Part shown: positions 12,701-22,206 of the stretch, in pieces
Numbering within the stretch: position 1 is the first letter of the stretch
Layout: the number at the start of each line of letters is the position of its first letter
Notes under the pieces: generated by a model
The model's database searches: none
The model's input: only the letters and a program-made list of their open reading frames with translations
Told to the model about the DNA's origin: nothing
From: Acheta domesticus
Lineage: Eukaryota; Arthropoda; Insecta; Orthoptera; Gryllidae
Length of the DNA: 64,000 nucleotides
Direction of reading: 5' to 3'
Assembly (NCBI GenBank): GCA_031308135.1
Contig: JAHLJT010009436.1
Span: forward strand, 119,104,678-119,168,677
Program-made: the position numbers and the translations under genes

Positions 12701-13007
12701 GCAAAATTGTTAAAATCGATTCTCCAAAAATCGATTCACGCGCATTATACTGCGATTTTTCTAACTTTGCCCCTCAAGACCACTCAAACTCCTTCTTCGC
12801 GATGGAATATGTCACGGTATTTCGCATCTTTCTCAGTCGTTCCGCTAGATTTCACATGATCGCGACCGTATCAAGCAGTGCTTGCGATCGTGCGACTTCT
12901 ACCGGCAAGACCGAGAAACACGGGAAATGCCGTGACATATTCCATAGCGAAGATGGGATTTGAATGACCTTGAGGGGCAAAGTTAGAGAAATTGCAGTAT
13001 AGTTAAT

Positions 13008-13043
<36 letters not shown>

Positions 13044-16000
13044 ATGAAAATATACTTCTGTATTTTGTAAGGAAAACGAAATTGTCATTCACGACGTAAA
13101 CTTAATATTCTTAGTTTTAATTAAACAGTAAGAATGTCGTTTTGCCTTTTTGCTAGTTTCTTTTAGAAAGCAAGTAATCCCATATAAACAAATTTTACTG
13201 GGAAAACAAACATCAATTCTTCCTGATATTACTTTTTAACAGGAAGTCAGGATAAAAGCAGCTGTCTTAATGGGAAGTGTCGTTATAGTTTAATTGCCCA
13301 TTAATACAACGAGTTTGAGTGAAAAAGAATTTGAGAGACAAGAATTTAAAGACGCTATAGGAATATATTATAACTATTATGGTGTTATGGTAAAAATTAA
13401 ACATACCAGTTTTCGAATCTCATTTTTACAAACTTTTTCGAATTAACTGTTTTCCAAAGTGTGCAGATGTGCAGAGGTTGTTGGTGGACTTCATAACGTC
13501 TTTAAATTCTGGTTTCTGTTTTTTGTTTGCCTATTTTTTCTGAACTGGCTAGGCAAAGAAAAGAAAAGATAGTATGTTTAGAATGGTCTGTTAAACGGAA
13601 AAAACACTTAAAATAGGTAAGAGGAGACAGATCCAATCTGTCTATTCATTTTTGTCTCCACAATAATCACCTTGTTATCTTTTAGGAATTTAAGACATTG
13701 GGTTACGATACCAGCAGAATTATTCTTAGCGAACTCATTTTAAGGTGACGTCTTCTCTTTCGTCGTTTCAGAAAGAGACACACACACACTCCCTCTCGCT
13801 CTGTCTCTTCCCTCTCTTCCTCATCTTTTTCCCTTGCTCTTCTCTTGCGTTTCCCATCAAACCTGGACCTCACTACATTTTTAATCCATATCTCCCTCTA
13901 CCCTGAATTACTTAACTAAAAGTTGCGGGCGACCCCCTCCATCATGTGTTTGAGCATCGTAATGCCAACATTGACTCTCAGGTCTCCGGTCTACATTTTC
14001 TTAATATGTACAGGATAATATCGTTCATTGTTCACTTCTCTTTGCGATATTGATAGTGATTAATTTTAAAACACTAAGAACATACAGCAGAAAATGTCAC
14101 CATTCTCTTGCATTTGTGGATGTGAATATTAGAGATGTCATTTAAACAAGTCATATTATTCTATTCTTTCAGTAATATTAATAACTCGAAAAAATATCAT
14201 ATTACTTGATGATAAAATAGAATTCGCAAATTTGTAGTAATCCAACCAGTATATGTATTTTTCATAAAAATAACTTATTTGAGGAGGCGTGCATTTCCTA
14301 ACCCCACAATCGGCAACTAAGGCTCATGAGAACGCCAGAGGAAAACCTGGCAACTGTTGTCTACAGCTCGCCTTACCTGTGATAAGATTTCGACGAGTCG
14401 AGCACCGCGTGCGGCGCACCGCGCGCGGGCGTCGGCTGCCGACAGCGCGGCGGGGCGGGAGCGCTGCGAAGCAGCGGCCCGCGTGGTTCAACTCGCCGGG
14501 CCGGCAGAGCGAGGCGTGGTTGCGCACGCAGCGCACAACGGCAGCTTGGCTCGTGGGGTCGCAGCGACCGCGCGCAGGAGTCACCCAGCAGCGCCCCAGC
14601 GACGCCTCCAGCCCCGAGCACTGCACGGCGTCCCAGGCCACCTGCGCGTCCGCGGGCGCGCCGCCCTGCCACGCCGCTTCTGCCCCCCTACGGCCAGGGC
14701 GAGGGAGGATTAAGAGATTGATTCCGGATGCGTCAAAGGCTTAGCTCATTAGTCTCGTAACTGTAGTGCATGGTATATCCCTCGCGTTGTAAGACTGCAA
14801 CTGTCCTTACTCCTTATTTGTAGTGGGCCATTTTTACTTTCCCGTATGTATACGTATATACGGAGTAATATACGTTGTATAGGAAAAGTTATGTAATGCT
14901 GCGGAAAATCGATTTCGAGATTTCAACGGATATACACGTTTTGGGGTCCCCTGATACCGAAAAAGTGGTTATTTTTCTAAACGTCCGTCCGTGTGTGAAC
15001 AACCATAGCACCTAAATCATAAGTACGATTTCTTCCAAAATAAATATTGCCCCCTCGATCTGGTTCCACTCGATTTTGACAAACTTTCTTTAAATTTTGG
15101 GGGTGCTTTACATGAAGCTCTCCGGACATTTTCAAAATTTTCTCAAAAACGTCTCCAATTTTTTTCTTTAAATTTCTTGCTAGAATAGAGTAAAATACAC
15201 TTATTAAGGTGGCATATGTCCCATTTTCATAGTTAACTCTGAATTGTCGAAAATTGCAACAATTTGAATTTTGTTCGGCATCTTCCTGTAACAACAAAAT
15301 TGAAGATAGAGATTTTTCCTCCAAATAAAATTTTTTCTCCATATTGAGTTCTTTCATTAAGGTCAATTACATTTTTTTGAACATTTTTTGTAGTTTTCGC
15401 GCAATATGGCGTGAAAATTTGCAATACAAAAATAAGATTTTCTCAAAAACGGCGCCAAATTTTTTCTTTAAACTTTCGGAAGGGATAGTACTAAATGTAC
15501 TCTAAGAGATGACATAAAATGTACTCTAAGAGATGACAAATATTGCTCTATTCTTTTATTTTTTCAAAAATTAGAAAAATGTAAACTTTTGATTTGTCTC
15601 TGAATAGAAACCGAATACGGGAAAGTTTGTGCCGTTCTGTAGTTTTTCTTTTTTTCTTTTTTCTTTTTCCCCTTTCTTTCCCTCTTTTTTCGAACCGCTC
15701 TTGTTACCATGACATCGTCATGAGGCTAAATGTAGCTCCTCGCTTGCCTCTTAATTTTTCCTGGAAGAGATAAAAGGATATTTAACAAAATGGCACAGGT
15801 CGTGTTTTTGTTAAACTTTCTTAATTTTCGAAAATTGCAAAAGTTTTAAATAATGCGACAGAGGATGTGCTGTTGTACTTTGGTAGGTATATTCAATATT
15901 TACTATCCAAAATATTATTTTTAGTATGATTCCAAAATGTGTAAATTGCTGTAGTGACTAAAACGATAGTAATTGTTCTGACCTGTTGACGACGTGAGTA

Positions 16001-19000
16001 TATAGTTCCAATAGCATCTTTCCAATGTTTGGAGGCACGGTGAATGCATGTTTAAAAACCTGAGTATATTTGACTGCACGTTACCACCAGATTTTGAAGC
16101 AGTTTAAAAGAGCACGAAAAAGTTAGTGGTGGCTGGTGAACTCTAATCGTAAGTGAAGTTGACCAATATTCATACGTAAAACGTTCTCTCCTCTCAGACA
16201 AAATACACCCCTCAGAAATTAAGTGAACCATTGTATGACAACGTCTTGCCAAATTGAATTGTGCTTAATCTGAGACTTTCAAACAGAGACTAGGGTTGTA
16301 GCGCCTGTAGGTCTCTTTCACCGTAAAAGATCATCATGAAAGAATAATTTCTATTAATTATCAGCTTACGATTGCATCCTACCGTTAGTTCTGAACCCAA
16401 ATTAATGCCCGAATTAAAGCGATCTTCATCTAAAGCATACACTGGATTTCCATTGCTATAGCTCTACGATACACAGTTGTCATGATATATGACACAATAC
16501 AATAAGTCGTTTTCTGTCTTCTGAAGAGCAGAGCCATTCCACGTCAAATCGCACAAGAGTTGACACGACATTTTTTTAAATGCACGATATTTTTTTCTTA
16601 AATCTGGACATCAAAAAAAGAGACAGTATTTTTTTATTTGGCTGAAAATTGATTATTTGTGTAGTTATGGCTATATTAAATTTTGGAATTTACAGGTACT
16701 TCACAAAATAAGATCAATTATTTCTCCGAATGTACCAAATATAAAAATGTCTGGTTTGTGTCATTTAATACTTTGAAATGTGTATTTTTTCCCTCTGTAA
16801 ATAAATTTTTCGAAAAATATTTTTTTCAATTTAAAAAATGTATTTTTTTCAAAAAAAGTAAAATTTCTATATAAACTCGATGAGATAAAAATTTGAAAAA
16901 AATATAGGCGTGTTCCTTGTTCAATTTTCTATACAATACAACAAGAGAAAAAGTGGGCACTCCACACATACAGTTCTAAGAAAATCAATTGTAAGTATGA
17001 GGGCGCGCTCTGCCTACCCATGCATTAAGGAATTGTGTTCGGCCAGTCTTTGATGCAAGTGCTGAAGAACTGAAAAAAGTATGACCGTCTGCCTGATAAG
17101 GATTTCAAGAGTTATTAGTATTTCAGATGTTCACTCTGCCCCCAGAATGTATGACACTGTGTCATACACATTTTTGTGGGTAACATCATGGGTGACTTGT
17201 GGGTCATCTATGTTCTTATGGGTGAGAGCGAAACAAATTGAAATACGAGCCATTCCACGTCAAATCTCACTCGAATTGACACGACTATTTAAAAAAAAAT
17301 GACACGAATATATGGCATTCATTCTGGACATCAAAAAAGAGGCACGTGTTTCTTTATTTACCTGAAAATTGTTATTTGTGTAGTTTTGTCTATATTAAAT
17401 TTGAAATTTAGGCGTACTTTGCAAAATATGATTAATCGACATTCTGAATGTACTTAACATAAAAATTACTGTTTTGTTTTGTTTAATTTTTTGGTATGTA
17501 AATATTCATCTGTAAATTACTTTCTCAAAAAATAAATATTTCATTAAAAAATTGTAATTAGTTTTAAAAAACAAACATTTCTTTATGAACTCTCTCAGAT
17601 TAAAATTTGAAAAATAGACATATTTCTTTTTCAATTTTTTACAAAACATAACAAGAAAAAAGTTTGCGTCCTAGGAACGGGGTGCCATCCTGACCTTGCT
17701 CGTGAAATACAATTGACCACTTGTCAAGGGACATGGTAAAATTTCCTCAACATGTCGCAATACGCAATACTTATGAAGACAAGAGTGCTAGTATTTGTTC
17801 TGTGAATCGTATGTACATTGTGCAACATGACTGGCGATCAGCGTATGAGATAGATGTTTCAATCCATTTAAACTTTCTGATTACGATTTTTAAAAAAGAA
17901 AATCTCCAAGACGCGTAAACCACGATTTGCTGGTGAATTTACAGGAGTCATTAGATTGGCGAATTTGTGATTCATTTCGGAAGAAAGGGAATCGGCTTCC
18001 AAAACGGCCTTTTCTTAATGAAGATAGCGTCGAGATCAGTGGCTCCCGTGGCATTAACGAAAGTAACGAAACGTACCAGTGAAAAAAGTGGAAATCAAGG
18101 AAGTGACAATTTAAGCTCTTCAGATAGTTCGTCAAGTGTCTGCGAAATGAATAAAGAGAAGATAAACATGAGTTTCAATTGCAATAGGAGAAATCCCCGC
18201 CAAGAAAAGAAAATTGGAACAAAATGGCATCCCCATGAGAAATTTTAGAAAGTACAAAGTACCAACACAGATACAATTTTTTCACATTGAAGATCCTTCG
18301 ACGTCCATCGAAAAATCAGACAAAGATACTATTTAGTAACTTAACGATTACTTTCACTCAACAGATGACATGACGTTGAAAATTTAAATTTTGACAATTT
18401 TTGAAAGTTGGACATACAATAAAATTAAACGACTTTTTGCAGCAACCGAACGCATGATAAAAGTGTCTAAAACATTGGCTGAAGAAAATGGAATTTTGTC
18501 CAGAACTGAAGTAAATTCGGTAAGGCATTAAATCTGTGCATTGTGACGAAAGTTAAGGAATTCTATGGTATGCAAGTGCTTGTATTTAAAGTGAGTAGTG
18601 AGGGACCACAACATTTCAAAATGTCAGTCAAAACCTGAGTCAAGAATCCGTCATTTAATAATTTATAAATTTATTAATTATTTATAAAAATAATATTATT
18701 TTTATATATATTAATACACATAAATATTATTTATAAAGTCAATCATGAAATTTCACCACCTCAAGAAGTATTTAAATTACTGCTTCATCCAAAGAAACCG
18801 ACGACCAGTAACGCAAACAACGTGTCTATTGCAGCAATCTATTACACACCGGTTCGTAAAATATTAATATCTTTTAAAGTTACTGAGATCCCACTTTGAT
18901 TTTTTCTGGACTTATTATCAATACTTTAGTGCGTTTATAAATATTTTTTAAACAATTTTAGCTCATCGAGTTTACAAAAATATTCAATTTTCAAAATTTC

Positions 19001-22000
19001 AGTTTTTGAAAAAAAGTTGAAAATTCAAAAAATTAAATATTTTGCAAAAGCTTAAAAATTAAACATGTTTTTCAGTTTCGAATGGAATTTGAACGGAATT
19101 TCTATAATTGGTGTATTCAAATATATGATATTTTTAAGTTAGTGATGCGCATCATTTTTAGCAAATTTCATTATACAATATTTCCGAAAATAATAAAGTT
19201 AGAAAAAATAAAAATACACGTGTTCACTTATTTGATCCATATAACAAATAGAAAAAATTAGAAAATAAATAAAAATATGAAGGTCAAATTTTGGTCTTTT
19301 TTGTGCGATTTGACGTGGAATGGCTCTATATGAAACAGCTCAAATCGCATTTCATATTTTTATTGCTAAATTTTACATGTTTTATTTTCAATATTTTTTC
19401 TAGATCTACTAATAGATTTACTAAATTACTTTAGCTGTAAATGATTTATCATTCTGCATCCCATATCTTCTCATTCTTTCATTTGTTATGTTATGTTAAT
19501 TTCTCTTTTTTAAATTATATTATTAAACTTTCAATTACCCGTATCTATTAGTTCATAACTGAATGTTTTAGATTTTGTATGTTCAGATGACGATGGCTAA
19601 CCATCAAAGGCTGCTCTTGTATTAAATAAAAAGCAAGACAACGCCTCCAAATATTTTATTTCTATTGGATGAAACAACCCCGCATTCTGAATATCCACAC
19701 CTGTGAAAGCCCAGCTGCCGGCATACAACGGCTGCTTCGCTGAGATTCCACTGGCCGGCGCTGTCGCAGATGAGCCCCCAGCCGCCGTTAGCGCCAGCCA
19801 CCTCCACGAAGCCTTCCCAGGAGGTCGGGCCGCCCCGCAGCCGCAGCGCCTGCCCCGAGGGCGGCGCGGACGGCGCCGCAGCGGGCGCCGTCGACGGAGC
19901 GCGCGTCGGAGCGTCCGTTGGGGCGCGCGGCCTTTGCGTCGGCGGCGACGATGGCGGCGGAGATGTGGCTGTCGACATCGTCGTCGCCCGTGTCCAGCTC
20001 GCAGAGGGCCAGCTAGTCGACTCGTACGTTGACGTCGGGTTGTTTGGCAAGGGAATTGGTTGACGATAGGTAGTCGGAATGAGAATAGTTCGTTCCGTAA
20101 TGCGAAAAGTTCTGGGAGTCGTAAATCTGTGTATGAAGTTCGGTCGAATTGTTGGAACAGTCGTAGGAGTTGTTATTGTTGGATGATGGTTGCGTGGAGT
20201 CGAAACGTTTTCATTTGGTGGAGACGTTTGTTCTTCTGGAGGTTGCCCTCGATTGGTTCTTTTTGATGAGTTATCATGAGAACCTATGGAAAGAAGTAAT
20301 ATTACTAATTCTCATCACTACCTTTGTCGCAATGTTTTCGATTTGACTGCGAATTCAAATCCTGTACTATATAAACTGTGGGGAAAGTAATTTAAAGTCT
20401 AAAATTACTTCATGTCATTCAAGAACGCAGCCAGTCAAGTGGGTGGGACGTTTACTTGTTTAAAGCTGGATGCTCACTTCAAGTCTTTGCTCAGCATAAA
20501 ACATGGCTATTCAACTCTTTAAACTTCAATATATATCTTAAGGTGTAATGTTTTTATGAGTACGTTATTTGAAAATTAAAATGTATTTATGAAATGGTAG
20601 AGGAAATAAGGATAATCTGTTTTAGATAATTAATATCGGTAGATAGTAATGAAACAGAACTAAAGATTTTGTGCTAAAATACCCCATGAAAACTGCATTC
20701 ATAATTAAATTACAAATCATTAAAGTTTACGAACCTGATTGATTGCATTTCACTCTGTACGGAAAATCGCAGACCAATATTCGAGGGTTGAACACTGTAC
20801 CCGGACCGCATTCCTGCACGAAAGGCGCGCCGTTCCAACAATTGAGAAATTTTCGACAGTCGGTGGGGTGCGGCGCTAGGCCGCTGAAGGAGCGCCCCGG
20901 GCATCGAGGAGGAGGGTCACGAGGCTCTGCCGGAGGCTGCGCCGTCGACGGCGGCGGTGGGGGCGGGGGCGGGGGCTGCGTGTGGGGCGGCGTGTGCTGG
21001 AAGGCCGGCAGTCGCCGCCCGCCGCGGGGGCGCTCCGAGGCCGCCGGGGCCAGGTCGGCCTCCGGAGGATAGTCGGAGAGCGGCGCCCCGCCCTCGCAGT
21101 GTACCTTGTGCGGGTGGTCGCACTCGCGCGTCTCCGCGTTGAAGAGCGTGCCAGGCGCGCACGCCTGCACGAACCCGCGCCCGCGCCAACAATTGACGAA
21201 GCGCCTGCAATCCGGCGGGTAGGGAAACGCGCCGGTCGCCTGCTCGGGGCATTGCCCTGCGCCCGAATTAGATTCCAAGGAATGCGCGGAGCGCTGTGAG
21301 GGCGCTGGGCGCGGGGAGCGAAGATGGCGGTGATGATGCTGGACCTGCTGGCTCAGGGAGTTGCGACCACGTCGGTAAAACGTCGCTTGACCACTCTCCG
21401 TCCTCTACGTGTGGTCGTTGAGAGGGCGAGTCATTATTTTCAACATAAGACGGTCTCAGAGAGCTAGAAATGGAAGGTGCGTTTGTCGGTTGAATATGTT
21501 CAAGCCCCAACGTGGGATGTCGAGAAGGAACTTCAGTCGTTGATTGACCGATTATTTGTTTTTGCTGATGAATTTGACTATCCTGCGGGAATATTCTTCA
21601 CGATCGGAAGGTCCATTCGTGTAGTAGTCAGAATCATTGTCATCATTAACATCACCATCGTCATTGTAATTAAACGCGGAGGAATATTTAGAAGGTTTTT
21701 ATTCACTGGAGGATCTTTAAATTTGTCTCCCTGAAATTGGCGTGTTTGTTTCTCTTTCGGAAGCTTAGTTACGGTTGAACCAATAATCTCCTCTCTGTTA
21801 GGAGCAGAATTGTAAATTTCGGTTTTCGGTGTGGGCTCATTATTTCCAATAATGGCTCGTTGGCCGAGAGTCTCTCCGTGAGGTGGTTTGGTCTCGGGGC
21901 TAACAAGAACTTCAGGCTGTTGTCGGACTGACGAGTAATGCGAATGAATGACGTGATCAGACTCGCGAGAAGGATTCTGTCCATTGTGTGAAGATGAAAT

Positions 22001-22206
22001 ATAATCATGAGGGCCTACATCCGAAGTAAAGAGACCGGAGTCAGGCGACTCGAACTGATTTTTGCTTCCAAAAGGCCAATTATCCCGATTCAAGGACTGC
22101 AAGTCGGTGCTATACGGTTGATGCATCCGGCGTGCTGCGGGTAAACCGTCTCCAGCTTGTGAATGGAAATTCGTCCGGACCCTCCATTGGCTCGCGGATC
22201 CAAGCC
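6566..22206 (-). CDS. Secreted CBD-SRCR-C-type lectin mosaic protein (Tequila/neurotrypsin-like), partial gene
   Basis: Five minus-strand exons join with matching phases: 22206-20735, 20283-19701, 14687-14377, 12168-12021 and 6787-6566. The order is a Ser/Pro/Thr-rich region, two peritrophin-A chitin-binding domains with six-cysteine spacing, a Thr/Pro mucin-like linker, one SRCR domain split over two exons, and a C-type lectin split over three. Insect Tequila (mosquito Sp22D) and vertebrate neurotrypsin share the modular style and usually end in LDLa, SRCR and trypsin domains. No protease exon is visible, so the 3' end probably lies beyond position 1 or the protein is a non-protease relative. 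The signal-peptide exon upstream of 22206 was not found. Such proteins act extracellularly in gut, haemolymph or nervous tissue. Four frame shifts (three in the first exon, one at about 14452) look like assembly errors. Gene family call fairly firm, orthology less so. Confidence 0.7.
7285..7720 (-). mobile_element. SINE-like repeat, body without tRNA head
   Basis: Shares its order of motifs with the complete copy at 25.34-25.89 kb: CATTAGTCTCGTAA, ACCAGGTGCCTCC/ACAGGTATCTCC, CTCTAAGCTCCCGAC, GTAGTGCATG, CTGCTCCGGCATTCGCC, CTAGAATTCTCCTC. Similarity ends near 7720, just where the tRNA-like head begins in the other copy. A ten-G run lies at about 7341. Confidence 0.6.
7905..8035. repeat. Short tandem array of ACTAATTGCGACGTTCTTA units
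   Basis: Four imperfect ~30-40 bp units, each with AACTAATTGCGACGT or a variant followed by GTGCAATCT. A second, looser set of CGTAGAACT repeats follows at about 8110-8190. The surrounding 7.72-8.28 kb is unusually GC-balanced for an intron and may be the leader of an unidentified element. Confidence 0.6.
8036..11298. other. Long intron sequence without recognisable exon
   Basis: Mostly AT-rich intron of the minus-strand mosaic gene. One GC-rich island (9225-9395) codes Cys/Arg-rich peptides on both strands but no domain I can align. It cannot be an exon of the lectin because exons at 12.0 and 6.6 kb already join in phase. Confidence 0.5.
11299..11446. mobile_element. Foldback MITE, about 150 bp
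   Basis: Inverted arms ATGATACACGTGGTAAAAGTG...TTTTATTTTGCGAG at the left and CTCGCAAAATAAAA...CACTTTTACCACTCGTAT at the right, about 45 bp each. A second small palindrome (GCGAGTAGGAAATTCCCACTCGC region) lies inside. No coding capacity. Confidence 0.65.
11750..11986. mobile_element. MITE copy B (TACTGCGATTT family)
   Basis: Carries the family core CTGCCCCTCAA...CTTGAGGGGCAAAG, the inner ATGGAATAT.../...ATATTTCATCG arms and a GC-rich centre with GCCGCTAGATGTCGC. The outermost bases are diverged. Its right edge lies about 30 bp from the 5' splice site of the lectin exon that ends at 12021. Confidence 0.7.
12021..12168 (-). CDS. CBD-SRCR-lectin gene: middle exon of the C-type lectin domain
   Basis: Acceptor GCTGTAG/GAG and donor CCAG/GTGAG bound 148 bp, phase 0 in and phase 1 out. 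It reads EESDAVSEWLVVMH, then GIRRSSGDAWHWNNSGE and FHKWWPG. This is the lectin core: the EE...WL helix end, the W-x-W strand and the WWPG loop before the long-loop region. The frame fits the upstream exon only if one base is removed there. Confidence 0.8.
12169..12747. other. Intron segment without features
   Basis: AT-rich, no coding or RNA signature seen. Confidence 0.4.
12748..12999. mobile_element. MITE copy C (TACTGCGATTT family), most complete copy
   Basis: 252 bp with ends TACTGCGATTTTTCTAACTT and the complement ending at TGCAGTA, flanked by TA on both sides. Nested arms (TTCTTCGCGATGGAATATG; CATATTCCATAGCGAAGA) and a central palindrome near AAGCAGTGCTTGCG let nearly the whole element fold into one hairpin. 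The pattern fits a non-autonomous Tc1/mariner element. Confidence 0.8.
13011..13040. repeat. (CT)n microsatellite
   Basis: About 14 CT units directly beside the right end of MITE copy C. Confidence 0.9.
13041..14376. other. Intron segment, pyrimidine-rich patch
   Basis: No gene. A polypyrimidine patch (13,775-13,850, CTCTCTTCC-like) on the plus strand is the only compositional feature. Confidence 0.4.
14377..14687 (-). CDS. CBD-SRCR-lectin gene: second half of SRCR and start of lectin
   Basis: The acceptor CCGTAG at 14688 and donor CACAG/GTAAGG at 14376 bound 311 bp. In the first frame it reads QVAWDAVQCSGLEASLGRCW and AAVVRCV, the C-terminal half of an SRCR domain, then LCRPGELNHAGRCF, the first strand of a C-type lectin. 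The lectin helix (LSAADARARCAARGARL, then VEILSQ) continues in a frame reached by dropping one base near the GGGG run at 14452-14455. With 310 bp, the exon would go from phase 2 to phase 0, exactly what the neighbouring exons require. A base-calling error is the simplest reading. Confidence 0.8.
14745..14790. repeat. Short fragment of the SINE-like tail
   Basis: CATTAGTCTCGTAACTGTAG followed by TGCATGG matches the tail of the SINE at 25.37 kb and the copy at 7.29 kb. No body sequence follows. Confidence 0.4.
14838..15990 (-). repeat. 1.6-kb tandem-unit repeat family, minus-orientation copy (partial)
   Basis: Begins with the family's terminal hairpin (TTTTCCCGTATG... / ...GTATAGGAAAAG with TACGTATATACG inside) and GTTATGTAATGCTGCG. 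It then carries GACGTTTAGAAAA, CGTCCGTCCGTGTG and diverged units containing TTTTCTCAAAAACGTCTCC and TTTCTTTAAA. The same motifs recur in plus orientation at 25.9-27.5 and 51.0-52.6 kb. Confidence 0.65.
15991..16532. other. Intron segment without features
   Basis: No gene, RNA or clear repeat seen between the two repeats. Confidence 0.4.
16533..19326 (+). mobile_element. 2.8-kb terminal-inverted-repeat element, copy 2 (both termini intact)
   Basis: Starts GAGCCATTCCACGTCAAATC at 16533 and ends with the exact complement at 19326, giving a 24-bp perfect terminal repeat. The left terminus occurs again at 17249 in direct orientation and starts a diverged duplicate of the first ~715 bp. Left and right interiors share inverted motifs (AAACTCGATGAG at about 16,873; its complement at about 18,965). 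I found no convincing target-site duplication: the flanks AGAGCA and TATATG do not match. It lies in an intron of the mosaic gene, between the two halves of the SRCR domain. Confidence 0.8.
17940..18620 (+). pseudogene. Broken reading frame inside TIR element copy 2
   Basis: Same decayed coding remnants as in copy 1: the Ser-rich SSSDSSSSVCEMNKEK stretch and, at about 18,408-18,520, ESWTYNKIKRLFAA ... LAEENGILS. Frame differences between the two copies fall at A or T runs. Confidence 0.45.
19327..19700. other. Intron segment
   Basis: AT-rich, nothing recognised. Confidence 0.4.
19701..20283 (-). CDS. CBD-SRCR-lectin gene: mucin-like linker and first half of SRCR
   Basis: Acceptor CCATAG at 20284; donor CACAG/GTGTGG, phase 2, at 19700. 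The first ~140 residues are Thr/Pro/Ser-rich (TTPTTVPTIRP, SPPPSSPPTQRP), suited to dense O-glycosylation. RLRGG, EGFVEV, GGWGLICD and EAAVVCRQLGF follow, the N-terminal half of an SRCR domain. Joining to 14687 gives CRQLGFH-RGAEAAW in phase. The donor is weaker than the gene's other donors. Confidence 0.8.
20284..20734. other. Intron between chitin-binding and mucin/SRCR exons
   Basis: AT-rich intron with the pair CAG/GTTCGT and CCATAG/GT, phase 1. Nothing else seen. Confidence 0.6.
20735..22206 (-). CDS. CBD-SRCR-lectin gene: N-terminal Ser/Pro-rich region and two chitin-binding domains
   Basis: The acceptor TTTACAG at 22207 opens a 1472-bp exon. About 250 residues of polar, low-complexity sequence precede two peritrophin-A domains: CPEQATGAFPYPPDCRRFVN ... 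ECDHPHKVHC and CPGRSFSGLAPHPTDCRKFL ... VCDFPYRVKC. Each has six cysteines at the CBM14 spacing plus the conserved aromatic residues. A proline run (nine P) links them. The low-complexity part needs frame changes near 21,690 and 21,595 and once more between 21,410 and 21,290. The net change restores phase 1 to phase 1. The signal peptide must lie in an earlier exon. Confidence 0.8.

Noticed and set aside
16521..19340. Target-site duplication around TIR element copy 2
   Set aside because: The 6-8 bases on each side (AGAGCA and TATATG) do not match.
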